Part shown: one piece after another, positions 15,183 to 24,129 of the stretch | How the letters are laid out: every line of letters begins with the position of its first letter | How positions within the stretch are numbered: position 1 is the stretch's first letter | Assembly (NCBI GenBank): GCA_016931965.1 | Contig: JAFGDT010000079.1 | Location: 124,001 to 188,000, forward strand | Length of the DNA stretch: 64,000 nucleotides | From: a bacterium | Lineage (GTDB): Bacteria > Zhuqueibacterota > QNDG01 > DSAB01 | Direction: 5' to 3' | The notes under the pieces: model-generated | What the model was told of the DNA's origin: nothing | Database searches by the model: none | What the model saw: the letters and a program-made list of their open reading frames with translations, nothing else | Position numbers and translations under genes: made by a program

Positions 15183-15626
15183 TTATTCTTTAACCACCCA
15201 AACTCGGATTTTGCCTTCTACATCCATATACAGCTTTAAAGATACCGTATAAATACCAAGTGCTTTTATCGGTTCATCCAATTGTATCTTTTTTTTATCA
15301 ATGTCGTATCCCTTTTCCTTGAGCAGATCGGCAATTGTTTGGGCAGTAACCGAACCGAATACTTTGTCTTCCTCTCCAACGGTTACGGTGGCAGTTAGAG
15401 ATACTTTTTCCAATTCTTTGGATAGTGCTTCAGCATTGCGCCGCTCTTTGTTTTGTCGATGGTTCAGCAGTTTGCGTTCTTCTTTAAAGATTTTGATGTT
15501 TCTTGCATTGGCTAAGACTGCGATACCTTTCGGAATAAGTAAATGACGTGCATAACCACTTTTTACCGTGACAATATCCCCCGTCTTTCCCAATGATTCA
15601 TAATCCTGACATAAAATAACTTTCAT
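15183..15626 (-). CDS. rplI: Large ribosomal subunit protein bL9
   Basis: MKVILCQDYESLGKTGDIVTVKSGYARHLLIPKGIAVLA is the diagnostic bL9 N-terminal domain; the long connecting helix and a C-terminal domain (LKEKGYDIDKKKIQLDEPIKALGIYTV) follow. The start is the ATG at 15626, preceded by GAGGAAAGC; an upstream in-frame extension would read non-conserved sequence from the rpsR region. It is 147 residues. It ends the rpsF-ssb-rpsR-rplI operon. Confidence 0.96.
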   Translation of the reverse strand: MKVILCQDYESLGKTGDIVTVKSGYARHLLIPKGIAVLANARNIKIFKEERKLLNHRQNKERRNAEALSKELEKVSLTATVTVGEEDKVFGSVTAQTIADLLKEKGYDIDKKKIQLDEPIKALGIYTVSLKLYMDVEGKIRVWVVKE

Positions 15627-15649
15627 GCTTTCCTCAACCGAATTGATTT

Positions 15650-15877
15650 CTATCGGGCATAATCGGACACAAAAGGAATCAGTGCAAGATGACGCGCTCT
15701 TTTTATGGCTTTGACCAACTGTCGCTGATGTCGAGCACAATTGCCGGACGTCCGTCTTGGAATTATTTTACCTACGTCGGTTGTAAATTTTGTGAGTTTT
15801 TTTGGATCTTTATAATCCACATAAAGAATATGGTTTTCACAAAATCGGCAAATACGCTTTTTCCGCGGTTTGATCAC
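15650..15877 (-). CDS. rpsR: Small ribosomal subunit protein bS18
   Basis: A 75-residue bS18: [15 protein letters not shown], then the conserved [43 protein letters not shown]. The start codon is GTG with AGGAGGAACAG before it. It binds 16S rRNA next to bS6, encoded two genes upstream. The extra N-terminal CxxC pair is found in zinc-binding (C+) forms of S18. Confidence 0.96.
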   Translation of the reverse strand: MIKPRKKRICRFCENHILYVDYKDPKKLTKFTTDVGKIIPRRTSGNCARHQRQLVKAIKRARHLALIPFVSDYAR

Positions 15878-15917
15878 CTGTTCCTCCTTTTCTTATAACG
15901 ATTAACGCTTTTTATTA

Positions 15918-16430
15918 TCATTCGATATCCTGATATCCGAAATCATACTCTCCTTTTAAAGGATTCGATTCATCCGATTCTTCAAAATCTATTAATTGTC
16001 TTTTTTTGTTGGAATCTGTTTCAATGGCTATGGATTTCACCTCATTGGTCGGTTCAGCGTCTGCTTTCTTATCTGCCAGTTCATCTTTTTTGTTAAGAAA
16101 TTGGACACGTCTTGCTTTAATTTCAACAAGATTTCGATTGCGTCCTTCTTCGGTGCGTAAATTGCGACTCTGAAGTTCACCCTCAATAATAACGGCACAT
16201 CCTTTTCGTAAATTATCGGCGCAATTTTCCGCTAATTTATGCCATGCAACGACACCCACATAACAAACACTGTCCCGCCATTGACCATTATTGTCCTTAA
16301 ATTTGCGATTGGAAGCCAACCAAAAATTGGTAACGGATGTTCCGTTGGTTGTCCTTCGAAAAGAAGGATCTCGTGTTAAATTGCCTGCAATGAGGACATA
16401 ATTTAAATCAGGCATCCGAAGATTAAACAT
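15918..16430 (-). CDS. ssb: Single-stranded DNA-binding protein
   Basis: The OB fold is clear: LNYVLIAGNLTRDPSFRRTTNGTSVTNFWLASNRKF, the DSVCYVGVVAWHKLAENCADNLRKG strand-helix, and VIIEGELQSRN. A charged linker and acidic tail follow (about 115-170), ending in YQDIE rather than the usual DDDIPF type but still acidic. I start at the ATG at 16430, 10 nt after GAGG; a TTG three codons earlier is too close to that site. It lies between rpsF and rpsR, as in many bacteria. Confidence 0.94.
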   Translation of the reverse strand: MFNLRMPDLNYVLIAGNLTRDPSFRRTTNGTSVTNFWLASNRKFKDNNGQWRDSVCYVGVVAWHKLAENCADNLRKGCAVIIEGELQSRNLRTEEGRNRNLVEIKARRVQFLNKKDELADKKADAEPTNEVKSIAIETDSNKKRQLIDFEESDESNPLKGEYDFGYQDIE

Positions 16431-16468
16431 TATATTCAAGCCTCTTTCAATTATTTCTGATGAATCCT

Positions 16469-16921
16469 TTAAACTTGAGAATTACTTTGATTGTTGCTAT
16501 CAAACTCTTTTTCACTCTCTAAAGATGGTTTTAATGCTTCTAATGATTCAGAAGATGGTTCATCATTCTTTTGTGTTTCCTTTGTGATTTTTTTTGTTTT
16601 CAGTTGCTGTTTCATTTCTTTTTGAATTGCGGCTTTTGGTACCAGTATAGTAAGATAACGAAGAATGGAATCATCTAATTTGAATTCTCTTTCCAGTTCA
16701 CGTATCATGGATCCCGCTGCTTCAAATCGGATGTACACATAATAACCATATTGTTTTTTGGCGATTTCGTATGCCAATCGATGTTTACCCCATCTGTCTA
16801 CGGATTTGACCTTTCCTCCTTTATCCTCGATAAATTTTGTATATTTTTCAATGGTTTTATTGATTTGTTCATCCTCTAAATGCACATTCACAATAAATGT
16901 TGTTTCATACTGTTTAAGCAT
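16469..16921 (-). CDS. rpsF: Small ribosomal subunit protein bS6 with long acidic tail
   Basis: The first about 95 residues are bS6: MLKQYETTFIVNVHLEDEQINKTIEKYTKFI, VDRWGKHRLAYEIAKKQYGYYVYIRFEA, and ILRYLTILVPK. Residues about 97-150 form a charged, Ser/Glu/Lys-rich tail of low complexity. GGGAGG lies 6 nt before the ATG. S6 pairs with S18 on the ribosome. A structured leader upstream may give autoregulation by the S6:S18 pair. Confidence 0.95.
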   Translation of the reverse strand: MLKQYETTFIVNVHLEDEQINKTIEKYTKFIEDKGGKVKSVDRWGKHRLAYEIAKKQYGYYVYIRFEAAGSMIRELEREFKLDDSILRYLTILVPKAAIQKEMKQQLKTKKITKETQKNDEPSSESLEALKPSLESEKEFDSNNQSNSQV

Positions 16922-16981
16922 GCATTGCCTCCCTCTGGTCTATGGTCCTCGCGCTTTTGCGGGAGAACAGGGACCTCTTTG
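16922..16981 (-). promoter_or_regulatory. Possible S6:S18 leader element before rpsF
   Basis: The 60-nt gap upstream of rpsF can fold with GGTCC/GGACC as outer stem and CGC/GCG next to an AAAA loop, with a TCTCCCG strand in between. In many bacteria the S6:S18 dimer binds a hairpin with an exposed CCG here and represses the operon. Placement fits; the match to the consensus structure is my reading only. Confidence 0.35.
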
Positions 16982-17539
16982 TTATCCATTATAATAATTC
17001 ATTGTCCAATCGATTCCCCTTAGGACAAAATCAATAATCCCCTGACTGCCTTTTTTGATCATTTCATTGACTTGGGATATTTCGGTTGACAGAAATGGAG
17101 ATAATACATAATTTTTCATATTCATTTCCTTATTATACCCAATGCCTAATCTCATTCTCGGAAATTCATCGGTTCCCAAAGTATTGATAATGGACGCCAA
17201 ACCATTATGTCCCCCTGCACTTCCTTTTTCTCTTATACGAAGCTTTCCCAAAGGGAGATTACAGTCATCACACAATACGAGTAATTGTGATAGTTCCGTT
17301 TCTTGTTCTGAACATATTTTTTTAACAGCCTGGCCAATTCTATTCATATATGTTGTCGGTTTAGCGATAAACACATCTTGAGAACCAAAAGTTGTTTGGA
17401 TATAAAGATAAGGGCCATTTCCTTTTTTAAATTCTATATTCCAATTCAATGCCAAATTTTCCACTATCCTGAAACCCAAATTGTGCCTTGTTTTTTGGTA
17501 CTTTTTTCCTGGATTGCCAAGACCTATCACCAAAAACAT
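16982..17539 (-). CDS. pth: Peptidyl-tRNA hydrolase
   Basis: FLVIGLGNPGKKYQKTRHNLGFRIVENLA carries the catalytic His (RHNLGF) and NPG motif; FIAKPTTYMNRIGQAV, LLVLCDDCNLPLGKLRIREKGSAGGHNGLASI and FPRMRLGIGY follow. Pth frees tRNA from stalled peptidyl-tRNA. Start chosen at ATG 17539 with TGAGGGG 9 nt before it; an in-frame ATG 13 codons upstream is not supported. It is 185 residues. It lies just downstream of rplY. Confidence 0.95.
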   Translation of the reverse strand: MFLVIGLGNPGKKYQKTRHNLGFRIVENLALNWNIEFKKGNGPYLYIQTTFGSQDVFIAKPTTYMNRIGQAVKKICSEQETELSQLLVLCDDCNLPLGKLRIREKGSAGGHNGLASIINTLGTDEFPRMRLGIGYNKEMNMKNYVLSPFLSTEISQVNEMIKKGSQGIIDFVLRGIDWTMNYYNG

Positions 17540-17580
17540 CCATACTTTCCCCTCATGACTGACTGCCATCAAATCCATTT

Positions 17581-18252
17581 TTATTTTTTCTGAGGTTCGG
17601 CTTTCTCTTCTTCCTTTTCCTCTTTTTCTTCTTTTCCTTCCTTTGTTATTTCCTCAGCCTCAGCTTCAATCTCTTCCTTTTCTTCTTCGACGACTTCTTC
17701 TACCAGTACTTTTGGATGAATCACATTCGCCAAAGCGTGATGTATGTCAGTAATGAATTTTATTTTGTCAACGGAAATGTCTTCCAGCTTAATCACATCA
17801 CCAATTTTCAATCCAGACACGTCCACTTCAATGTGTTCGGGAATTTCCAAGGGAAGTCCCTCAACTTCAACTTCCCGTAGGAGATGTTCCAAGATTCCCC
17901 CTTCCTTTACACCGATGGGGTTACCCGTTAGAACAACAGGAATGCTGATACGAATTTTCTCTGTTAATTTTATTCCCATGATATCGACGTGTATCGCTTT
18001 GTCAGTCACCACATCTCGTTGCACTTCTCGTAAAATTGATTTTTCTTTTTTCCCATCGGGGAAAATTACATTTAAAACATTCACTTCACTGTGAAGAAGA
18101 CGTGATAGTTCTTTTTCGTTTACAATCAGAGGTACTGTGTCTTTACCGTGTGCATAAAAAATTGCGGGTACTTTCCCGCTCCTCCGAATGGATTTGGCTA
18201 TATAATGACCTGTTTTTTCTCTATATTCAACATGTAAATCAGCTTCTGCCAT
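17581..18252 (-). CDS. rplY: Large ribosomal subunit protein bL25 (CTC form)
   Basis: The N-terminal 5S rRNA-binding domain has YREKTGHYIAKSIRRSGKVPAIFYAHGKDTVPLIVNEKEL; the longer C-terminal TL5 domain (about 95-185) makes this the CTC/general-stress form. It ends in a Glu/Lys-rich tail of about 35 residues. GGAGAAG precedes the ATG. It lies between prs and pth, a conserved order. Confidence 0.94.
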   Translation of the reverse strand: MAEADLHVEYREKTGHYIAKSIRRSGKVPAIFYAHGKDTVPLIVNEKELSRLLHSEVNVLNVIFPDGKKEKSILREVQRDVVTDKAIHVDIMGIKLTEKIRISIPVVLTGNPIGVKEGGILEHLLREVEVEGLPLEIPEHIEVDVSGLKIGDVIKLEDISVDKIKFITDIHHALANVIHPKVLVEEVVEEEKEEIEAEAEEITKEGKEEKEEKEEEKAEPQKK

Positions 18253-18284
18253 ATTGCTTCTCCATATTATTGATCAAATCCTTG

Positions 18285-19211
18285 TTAAATATTGAATAAT
18301 GAACTAATCGATTCTTCATTATGAATTCTTCTTATGGCTTCCCCAAAAAGCGGTGCAGAGGTCAATACATCAATCTTGTCGGATTTCTTTTCTTCGGGTA
18401 GATACAATGTATCACTGATAATAATTTTTGATAATGCTGAACGGTTTAAATTCGAGACAGCATTGTTCGAAAGAATTGGGTGTGTACATGCAGCAATCAC
18501 CTTTTTTGCACCTGATTGATAAAGAAGATCAGCAGCACTGCACAGTGTACCAGCTGTATCAATAATATCATCAACGAGGATGACTTCTTTACCCTGTACA
18601 TTTCCAATCAATGTAACTGCTTCAATTTTATTTGGACCGGATCTTTTTTTATCAACAATGGCCAATTCTGTATTGATTCGATTAGCATAAGCACGTGCCC
18701 GTTTTGTGCTGCCAATATCAGGAGCTACAACCACAGGATTTTGGAGTTTCATTTTTAAAATATGATCCACAAAGATGGCTGAAGAATAGAGGTGATCGAA
18801 TGGGATATCAAAAAATCCCTGTATGGACGCTGAGTGAAGATCCATGGTTAAAACGCGATTTGCACCTGCCGTGGAGATCATATTGGCGATCAATTTGGCT
18901 GATAGAGCCACTCGGGGCTGGTCTTTTCTGTCCTGTCGCGCATATCCGAAATAGGGGATGACAGCCGTAATCCTTTTGGCTGATGCCCGAGATGCTGCAT
19001 CAATCATGAGTAACAATTCCACCAAATTATCACCTGGCGGGCATGTGGGTTGAATGATGAATAAATCAATACCTCTTATATTTTCGTTATACTTAACAGC
19101 GATTTCTCCATCATTGAATTGTCTAATTTCTGCATTTCCCAATGGAATTTTTAAATATTGTGCAATCTTTTCGGCAAGTGGCCGGTTGGCTGTTCCTGAA
19201 AATACTTTCAT
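18285..19211 (-). CDS. prs: Ribose-phosphate pyrophosphokinase
   Basis: Prs makes PRPP from ribose 5-phosphate and ATP for nucleotide, His and Trp synthesis. The protein (308 residues) has FSGTANRPLAEKIA, FNDGEIAVKYNENIRG, FIIQPTCPPGDNLVELLLMIDA, YFGYARQDRKDQPR (catalytic flexible region) and the PRPP site VDDIIDTAGTLC. No clear Shine-Dalgarno is present at the ATG. It is followed by rplY at 32 nt and preceded by tRNA-Gln. Confidence 0.96.
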   Translation of the reverse strand: MKVFSGTANRPLAEKIAQYLKIPLGNAEIRQFNDGEIAVKYNENIRGIDLFIIQPTCPPGDNLVELLLMIDAASRASAKRITAVIPYFGYARQDRKDQPRVALSAKLIANMISTAGANRVLTMDLHSASIQGFFDIPFDHLYSSAIFVDHILKMKLQNPVVVAPDIGSTKRARAYANRINTELAIVDKKRSGPNKIEAVTLIGNVQGKEVILVDDIIDTAGTLCSAADLLYQSGAKKVIAACTHPILSNNAVSNLNRSALSKIIISDTLYLPEEKKSDKIDVLTSAPLFGEAIRRIHNEESISSLFNI

Positions 19212-19300
19212 GATATTTTACATGTCATTATTTATTATGAATGGATGTAACAGTTGATTTCATAAAAAATTTTTACCCTTTACTGAATTGTGACTGAATG

Positions 19301-19372
19301 CTGGGGCGGGAGGATTCGAACCTCCGAATGCAGGGTCCAAAACCCTGTGTCTTTCCGCTTGACGACGCCCCA
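19301..19372 (-). tRNA. tRNA-Gln (anticodon TTG)
   Basis: On the minus strand the 7-bp acceptor stem TGGGGCG pairs with CGCCCCA. The anticodon stem CAGGG/CCCTG encloses TTTTGGA, giving anticodon TTG (Gln, CAA). The T arm GGAGG-TTCGAAT-CCTCC is canonical. The discriminator is G and CCA is not encoded. It lies between spoVG and prs, on the same strand. Confidence 0.95.
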
Positions 19373-19409
19373 ATAATGGATTATTAAATAAGGAAAAAGA
19401 ACGAATCTG

Positions 19410-19736
19410 CTACTCATATTCAACTCCCAGTTCTCCCTGACGAATTTCCAATTTTGATGTCGAACTGTTTTCCCTTTGTATTTGTTTGACTTTTTCCCAG
19501 TATTTATTCAGAATAATTTTTTCCATCTTTATTCGAAAATCGTGTTTTATGGGATGTGCAATGTCAATATAATCTCCGTTCTTTTGCTTCCGACTGGGCA
19601 TTGCAATAAAGTATTTATTCATCCCACGTATAATTTTTAAATCTCTTACCAAAAAAAGATCTTCCAAAACGATATTTGCAAAGCCTTTAAGTTTACCCTC
19701 GTTCCTTAAACTAATGTTGACTTCGGTGATGTTCAT
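19410..19736 (-). CDS. spoVG: SpoVG-family regulator
   Basis: MNITEVNISLRNEGKLKGFANIVLEDLFLVRDLKIIRG then NKYFIAMPSRKQKNGDYIDIAHPI match the SpoVG family, with its C-terminal helix RIKMEKIILNKYWEKVKQ. In Bacillus and Borrelia, SpoVG binds nucleic acids and modulates gene expression. I start at the second Met (19736): AAAGGAG is 7 nt from it but almost touches the first Met. The gene is 108 residues and lies directly downstream of ispE, as in Firmicutes (there purR-yabJ-spoVG). Confidence 0.93.
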   Translation of the reverse strand: MNITEVNISLRNEGKLKGFANIVLEDLFLVRDLKIIRGMNKYFIAMPSRKQKNGDYIDIAHPIKHDFRIKMEKIILNKYWEKVKQIQRENSSTSKLEIRQGELGVEYE

Positions 19737-19767
19737 TCTCATACTCCTTTACTCATCTAACCGCTCC

Positions 19768-20664
19768 TTAACATTTCTGTTCAACACCCATGTTTTTATC
19801 TGTAGGATAGGGTAAAATCGGTTTGCAGAGGTAAGTGGTTAAACCTTTTTGAATGGAAAAGAACGTTTTTGCTAACACCGCCGTTTTTTGCTGGAAAAAT
19901 AGTCCATAGATGGATGAACCGCTTCCCGACATGCCAGCATAAAAGGCATCCCTTTGGTACATTAATTCTTTGATTTCTCTTAGAATGGGATGCCTTCGGA
20001 AAACCACACTCTCAAGCTCATTTTGAAAATTATCTTTTAAAGTGTGGGGACTAAACCTTTCCAAAATCGACATCAATTTAGTAAATTTTTCCTCTTTTGT
20101 CAAGGCAATTTTGGATTGTTTATATGCCCAAGATGTTGAGACTCCGAAGGTTGGACAGGCCAATACAATCCAATAGTCTGTTGTCCAATTAAGAGGTGTC
20201 AATAGGTCACCACGCCCTTGTCCAAAAACCGTTCCCCCCTTCAGAAAAAATGGTACATCCGAGCCGATATTTACCGCCATTGCATTCAATTCATCTTTGT
20301 CCAGCGGGTCGTTCCAGAGATGGTTTGCTGCCTGTAAAGTGGCTGCCGCATTGCTGCTTCCTCCTCCCAGGCCTCCACCCATGGGTATATTTTTCTCTAT
20401 ATGGATTTCGAGTCCTTCTTGAATATCGATTTTTTCTTGAAATAACTGAAAGGCTTTAAAAACAAGATTATTTTTATCTAATGGCATACTGGGATTTGTT
20501 GAAGTGATACGTATATCTGTGGAACGCTTTTGAAAAGTGATTACATCATGGAGATCAATCTGTTGATAAACCGTGGTAATATTGTGATATCCATCTTTTC
20601 TATGACTGAGGATCCATAATCCAATATTTATCTTAGCGAAAGAGCGAAATGAGAGAGATTTCAT
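19768..20664 (-). CDS. ispE: 4-diphosphocytidyl-2-C-methyl-D-erythritol kinase
   Basis: IspE phosphorylates CDP-ME in the MEP isoprenoid pathway. The GHMP-kinase ATP loop is PMGGGLGGGSSNAAATL (about residue 100-116 of the 298-residue form). RSFAKINIGLWILSHRKDGYHNI opens the family, and AGMSGSGSSIYGLF closes it. The start is placed at ATG 20664; 35 more upstream codons are hydrophobic and lie in the promoter region. It heads the minus-strand run towards spoVG and prs. Confidence 0.94.
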   Translation of the reverse strand: MKSLSFRSFAKINIGLWILSHRKDGYHNITTVYQQIDLHDVITFQKRSTDIRITSTNPSMPLDKNNLVFKAFQLFQEKIDIQEGLEIHIEKNIPMGGGLGGGSSNAAATLQAANHLWNDPLDKDELNAMAVNIGSDVPFFLKGGTVFGQGRGDLLTPLNWTTDYWIVLACPTFGVSTSWAYKQSKIALTKEEKFTKLMSILERFSPHTLKDNFQNELESVVFRRHPILREIKELMYQRDAFYAGMSGSGSSIYGLFFQQKTAVLAKTFFSIQKGLTTYLCKPILPYPTDKNMGVEQKC

Positions 20665-20984
20665 CTCAGCTATCCAAAAATAAAACAGGTTGCTGTTGTT
20701 GTCTTGAATGAATGCAAGAATGTAAAATATGACATTGGATTGTATAAATATAAGCAATATTTTCGACAAAATAAAGATTTTTTTATATTTTTTAACGGTT
20801 GATCAAATGACTTCATATACTCTCTATTTGAAGGGGACATTTTGGGAACACAAAAATATCTCTGGTCGTGCGATAATCAAATGCAGATATGAATAAATGT
20901 TTCAATTGTTCAAATGAAAACATATTGCTTTTCACTTGTTGTATGTCTATATTTATTGTAATTGTAATAAAACAACTATTGAGA
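20665..20984. promoter_or_regulatory. Divergent promoter region between ispE and lpxH
   Basis: This 320-nt gap separates two genes read apart. On the minus strand TTGTCG (20764-20769) and TATACA (20741-20746), 17 nt apart, make a plausible promoter for ispE with a leader of about 75 nt. I see no clear promoter for lpxH and no RNA gene. The sequence is AT-rich. Confidence 0.45.
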
Positions 20985-21725
20985 ATGAAACCGACTTATT
21001 TTATATCTGATGCACATTTAGGGGGAAAAAACCATTCGGCTGAGGAACAACAGGAGAAATTACTCCTGGATTTCCTGGGATATGTTGGTCAACAAGGAGA
21101 GACACTTTTTATCCTTGGCGATCTTTTCGATTTCTGGTTTGAATACAGGTCTGTCATTCCCCGTCGATATTTTAAGGTTCTTTTTGCACTTAAAGCATTA
21201 ATTGACCAAGAAGTGGAGATCCATTATATCACTGGGAATCATGATTTCTGGATGGATACGTTTTTTCCAGAGGATTTGCATATCCAGATTCATGATAAGC
21301 CCTTGGATATTCAAATAGAGGGTAAACGTTTCCATATCGCTCATGGTGATGGTTTGGCCAAACGGGATGTCAAATATCGCATGTTCAAAAAGATACTGCG
21401 CCATCCTTTTCATATCCGTTTGTATCGGATTCTTCATCCGGATTTGGGATTTGCTTTTGCTGATTTCTGTTCCCGATTGAGTCGCAATCATCGAAAAATC
21501 GAGGACAGAGATGCGGAATACATCAATTATGCGAAAATCCGTTTTCAGGAAGGTTTTGACGGTGTCATACTGGGTCATACACATTCACCACAAGAATATC
21601 GAGAATCGAACAAAACCTATATCAATACGGGTGATTGGATGAGTCATTTTACTTATGGAAAACTGGAAAAAGGACGGTTAAGCCTTGAACACTGGCCTCT
21701 AAAAAATATATCCTTATATCCATAG
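20985..21725 (+). CDS. lpxH: UDP-2,3-diacylglucosamine diphosphatase
   Basis: LpxH cleaves UDP-diacylglucosamine to lipid X in lipid A synthesis. The metallophosphoesterase motifs are all present: YFISDAHLGG, GDLFDFWFEY, YITGNHDFWMD, HIAHGDGL and VILGHTHSP. It is 246 residues from the ATG at 20985, where the family begins; an upstream extension is hydrophobic and poorly supported. It shows that the organism makes lipid A. Confidence 0.93.
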   Translation: MKPTYFISDAHLGGKNHSAEEQQEKLLLDFLGYVGQQGETLFILGDLFDFWFEYRSVIPRRYFKVLFALKALIDQEVEIHYITGNHDFWMDTFFPEDLHIQIHDKPLDIQIEGKRFHIAHGDGLAKRDVKYRMFKKILRHPFHIRLYRILHPDLGFAFADFCSRLSRNHRKIEDRDAEYINYAKIRFQEGFDGVILGHTHSPQEYRESNKTYINTGDWMSHFTYGKLEKGRLSLEHWPLKNISLYP

Positions 21726-21803
21726 ATAAGTGATTGTAAGGAGAGACTTTTTTATGTCGGACAATCGAAAAATGATGAAGATCATCTTTTTTGGGAGTAA
21801 CCA

Positions 21804-24014
21804 ATGAAACGAAAAAGGCGCCAGGAGTCCTTTCCTGCAAAAGTGATTTTTAAAAAAACAACTGTCTTCGCACGTCATCCCTGGATACGATATCCAATCT
21901 GGGTATTTTCGATCCTCTTTTTAATGGGAGTAATATCAATTTTCATCCTCAGCAGAAACTTGCCTTCACTGGATGAACTGGAACAGGCTGGAGATCCCCT
22001 GTTGGTGAGTCGTATCTATTCGGCAGACGGCATCGTTTTGGATGAATTGTATGCCCAGAAACGTATCAAGGTGCCCCTGGATCGGATGCCGGAACATTTA
22101 AGACAGGCTGTGCTTGCCTACGAAGATCGAAAGTTTTATGATCACTGGGGAGTCGATTTACGGCGTATCATGATTCTGACTTTTCAAAATGTTACAAGTT
22201 TAAGCATACAAGGAGGAGCAAGCACACTCACACAACAGCTTGCAAGGAAACTTTATCTTACACCAAAACAGTCATACATCAGGAAGTTGCGTGAACAACT
22301 TACCGCTCTACAGATTGAGCGAACTTATTCGAAGGATGAAATCCTTGAGATGTATTTAAACCAGATGGAATATGGCCGTGGTGCCCATGGGGTTCAAGCT
22401 GCTTCTCAAGCCTGGTTTGGCAAGAATGTGGAAGATATCACTATTGAAGAATCGGCGCTTTTAATCGGACTTCTCCAAAGGCCCTATGGATATTATTCCC
22501 CTGACCGGGATTCTGTGGCTGCTGTAGCACGAAGGAATATTATATTAAGGAGCATGATTGATGGTGGTTTTTTATCAACCACAGCTTACGATTCCCTCGG
22601 TCAGCTGGAACTCAGCGTAATCGACAGGGACGACAGTGAACAGCCCATTGCTCCCTATTTTTGTGAATATATTCGTCAATTGATGCAAGAGGAATTTGGT
22701 TACAGTCTCTATACGGACGGTCTTTCCATTTATACCACGCTGGATACGCGTATTCAGGCCTGTGCAGACAGTGCTATCAATGGTTTTCTCCCCGGCTTTG
22801 AGAAAGGAATCAGAGACAGGATGATTGCACAGAAAACTTATCTCGAATGGCTCGATCCTCCTCTGGAAGATCCAGAAGAAATTGCTGCTTTTGTGGCAGA
22901 TTCGGTTAAGGTGGATTCTCTCATCAACGAGAAGGCCACGGTACAAACCGCATTGGTCTCTCTGGATCCAACCAATGGACATATTCTTGCCTGGGTGGGT
23001 GGCCGTGATTTTAATGTTTCTAAGTTCAATCGGGTGAATCAAATGCAAAGACAACCCGGTTCTGCTTTTAAACCTTTTGGTTACACGGCGGCAATCGATA
23101 ACGGATGGACAACGATTACGGAAATACTCAATCAACCGGTTGTTCTAACCATGGTGGATGGATCGGAATGGCGACCTCCGAACTACGATGGCAGCACCGG
23201 AGGATTGACAACATTGCGGGAGGGACTGTATAGATCACTCAATATGGTCGCCGCTCGATTGGTTCAGGAGCTTATCACACCTCAGATGCTGGTTCATTAT
23301 ACAGAGCAATTTGGTTTGACGACTGAAATTCATCCTTTCGATGCGACGATACTGGGTTCGGATGTGGTGATCCCTCTCGAAATCACTTCAGCTTACAGCG
23401 TTTTTGCCAACAGAGGCGTTCGTGCAGAACCCATCGCCATTCTCCGCATCGAAGATAGAGATGGGAACGTCATCCATGAAGCGGTGCCGAGACAACGTGA
23501 GGTGATCAGCGAACAGACTGCTTATGTCATGACCGATATGCTTCAATCGGTCCTCAATGAAGCAAGAGGAACCGGACATTCGGCAAGATTGGCATACCAT
23601 TTTTACCGGCCGGCAGGAGGAAAAACCGGTACGACCAATGATTTTCGAAATGCTTGGTTCATCGGGTTCACGCCGCAGATTGCGACCGGTGTCTGGATCG
23701 GATTTGATGATGAACGGATCACGCTTGGAGAGGGCAAATCAGGTGCTGTAGCGGCGCTGCCGATATGGGCACCTTTCATGAAAATGGCTCACGATACACT
23801 CCGTCTTCCTCTAAAAGAGTTCGTTCAGCCCCCGGGTGTGGTTCGTGTAAAAATTTGCAGTGAAAGTAAGAAAATTGCCACTGTTTCGTGCCCGAAAGTC
23901 TGGGATGAGATTTTTAAGGAAGATACGGTTCCAACAGATCCATGCGAGATGCATCTGTCATCCATAAGGGAAGAAGAACACCGTAATACCGGAAACAATC
24001 GTGTGGTTTTTTAA
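21804..24014 (+). CDS. Class A penicillin-binding protein (PBP1A-type)
   Basis: A bifunctional peptidoglycan synthase of 736 residues. The N-terminal membrane segment is at about 33-52. The GT51 transglycosylase shows YEDRKFYDHWGVDLRRI and GGASTLTQQLARKLYL. The transpeptidase has SAFK (SxxK, in QPGSAFKPFGYTAA), SLN (RSLNMVAARLV) and KTGT (GGKTGTTNDFRNAWF). The last about 40 residues are a short Cys-containing tail (KICSESKKIATVSCPKVWDEIF). GGGAG precedes the ATG. It follows lpxH at 78 nt. Confidence 0.94.
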   Translation: MKRKRRQESFPAKVIFKKTTVFARHPWIRYPIWVFSILFLMGVISIFILSRNLPSLDELEQAGDPLLVSRIYSADGIVLDELYAQKRIKVPLDRMPEHLRQAVLAYEDRKFYDHWGVDLRRIMILTFQNVTSLSIQGGASTLTQQLARKLYLTPKQSYIRKLREQLTALQIERTYSKDEILEMYLNQMEYGRGAHGVQAASQAWFGKNVEDITIEESALLIGLLQRPYGYYSPDRDSVAAVARRNIILRSMIDGGFLSTTAYDSLGQLELSVIDRDDSEQPIAPYFCEYIRQLMQEEFGYSLYTDGLSIYTTLDTRIQACADSAINGFLPGFEKGIRDRMIAQKTYLEWLDPPLEDPEEIAAFVADSVKVDSLINEKATVQTALVSLDPTNGHILAWVGGRDFNVSKFNRVNQMQRQPGSAFKPFGYTAAIDNGWTTITEILNQPVVLTMVDGSEWRPPNYDGSTGGLTTLREGLYRSLNMVAARLVQELITPQMLVHYTEQFGLTTEIHPFDATILGSDVVIPLEITSAYSVFANRGVRAEPIAILRIEDRDGNVIHEAVPRQREVISEQTAYVMTDMLQSVLNEARGTGHSARLAYHFYRPAGGKTGTTNDFRNAWFIGFTPQIATGVWIGFDDERITLGEGKSGAVAALPIWAPFMKMAHDTLRLPLKEFVQPPGVVRVKICSESKKIATVSCPKVWDEIFKEDTVPTDPCEMHLSSIREEEHRNTGNNRVVF

Positions 24015-24129
24015 TCACTTTTTCATTTTATTCGGTTGTATTTTTTAATATCAACTTCTTTTTGTGTGCATAGGAGATGGGATTCGATATTGTGGTACGG
24101 AGGTTATTTTCATATTTAACGAGAAGGAA

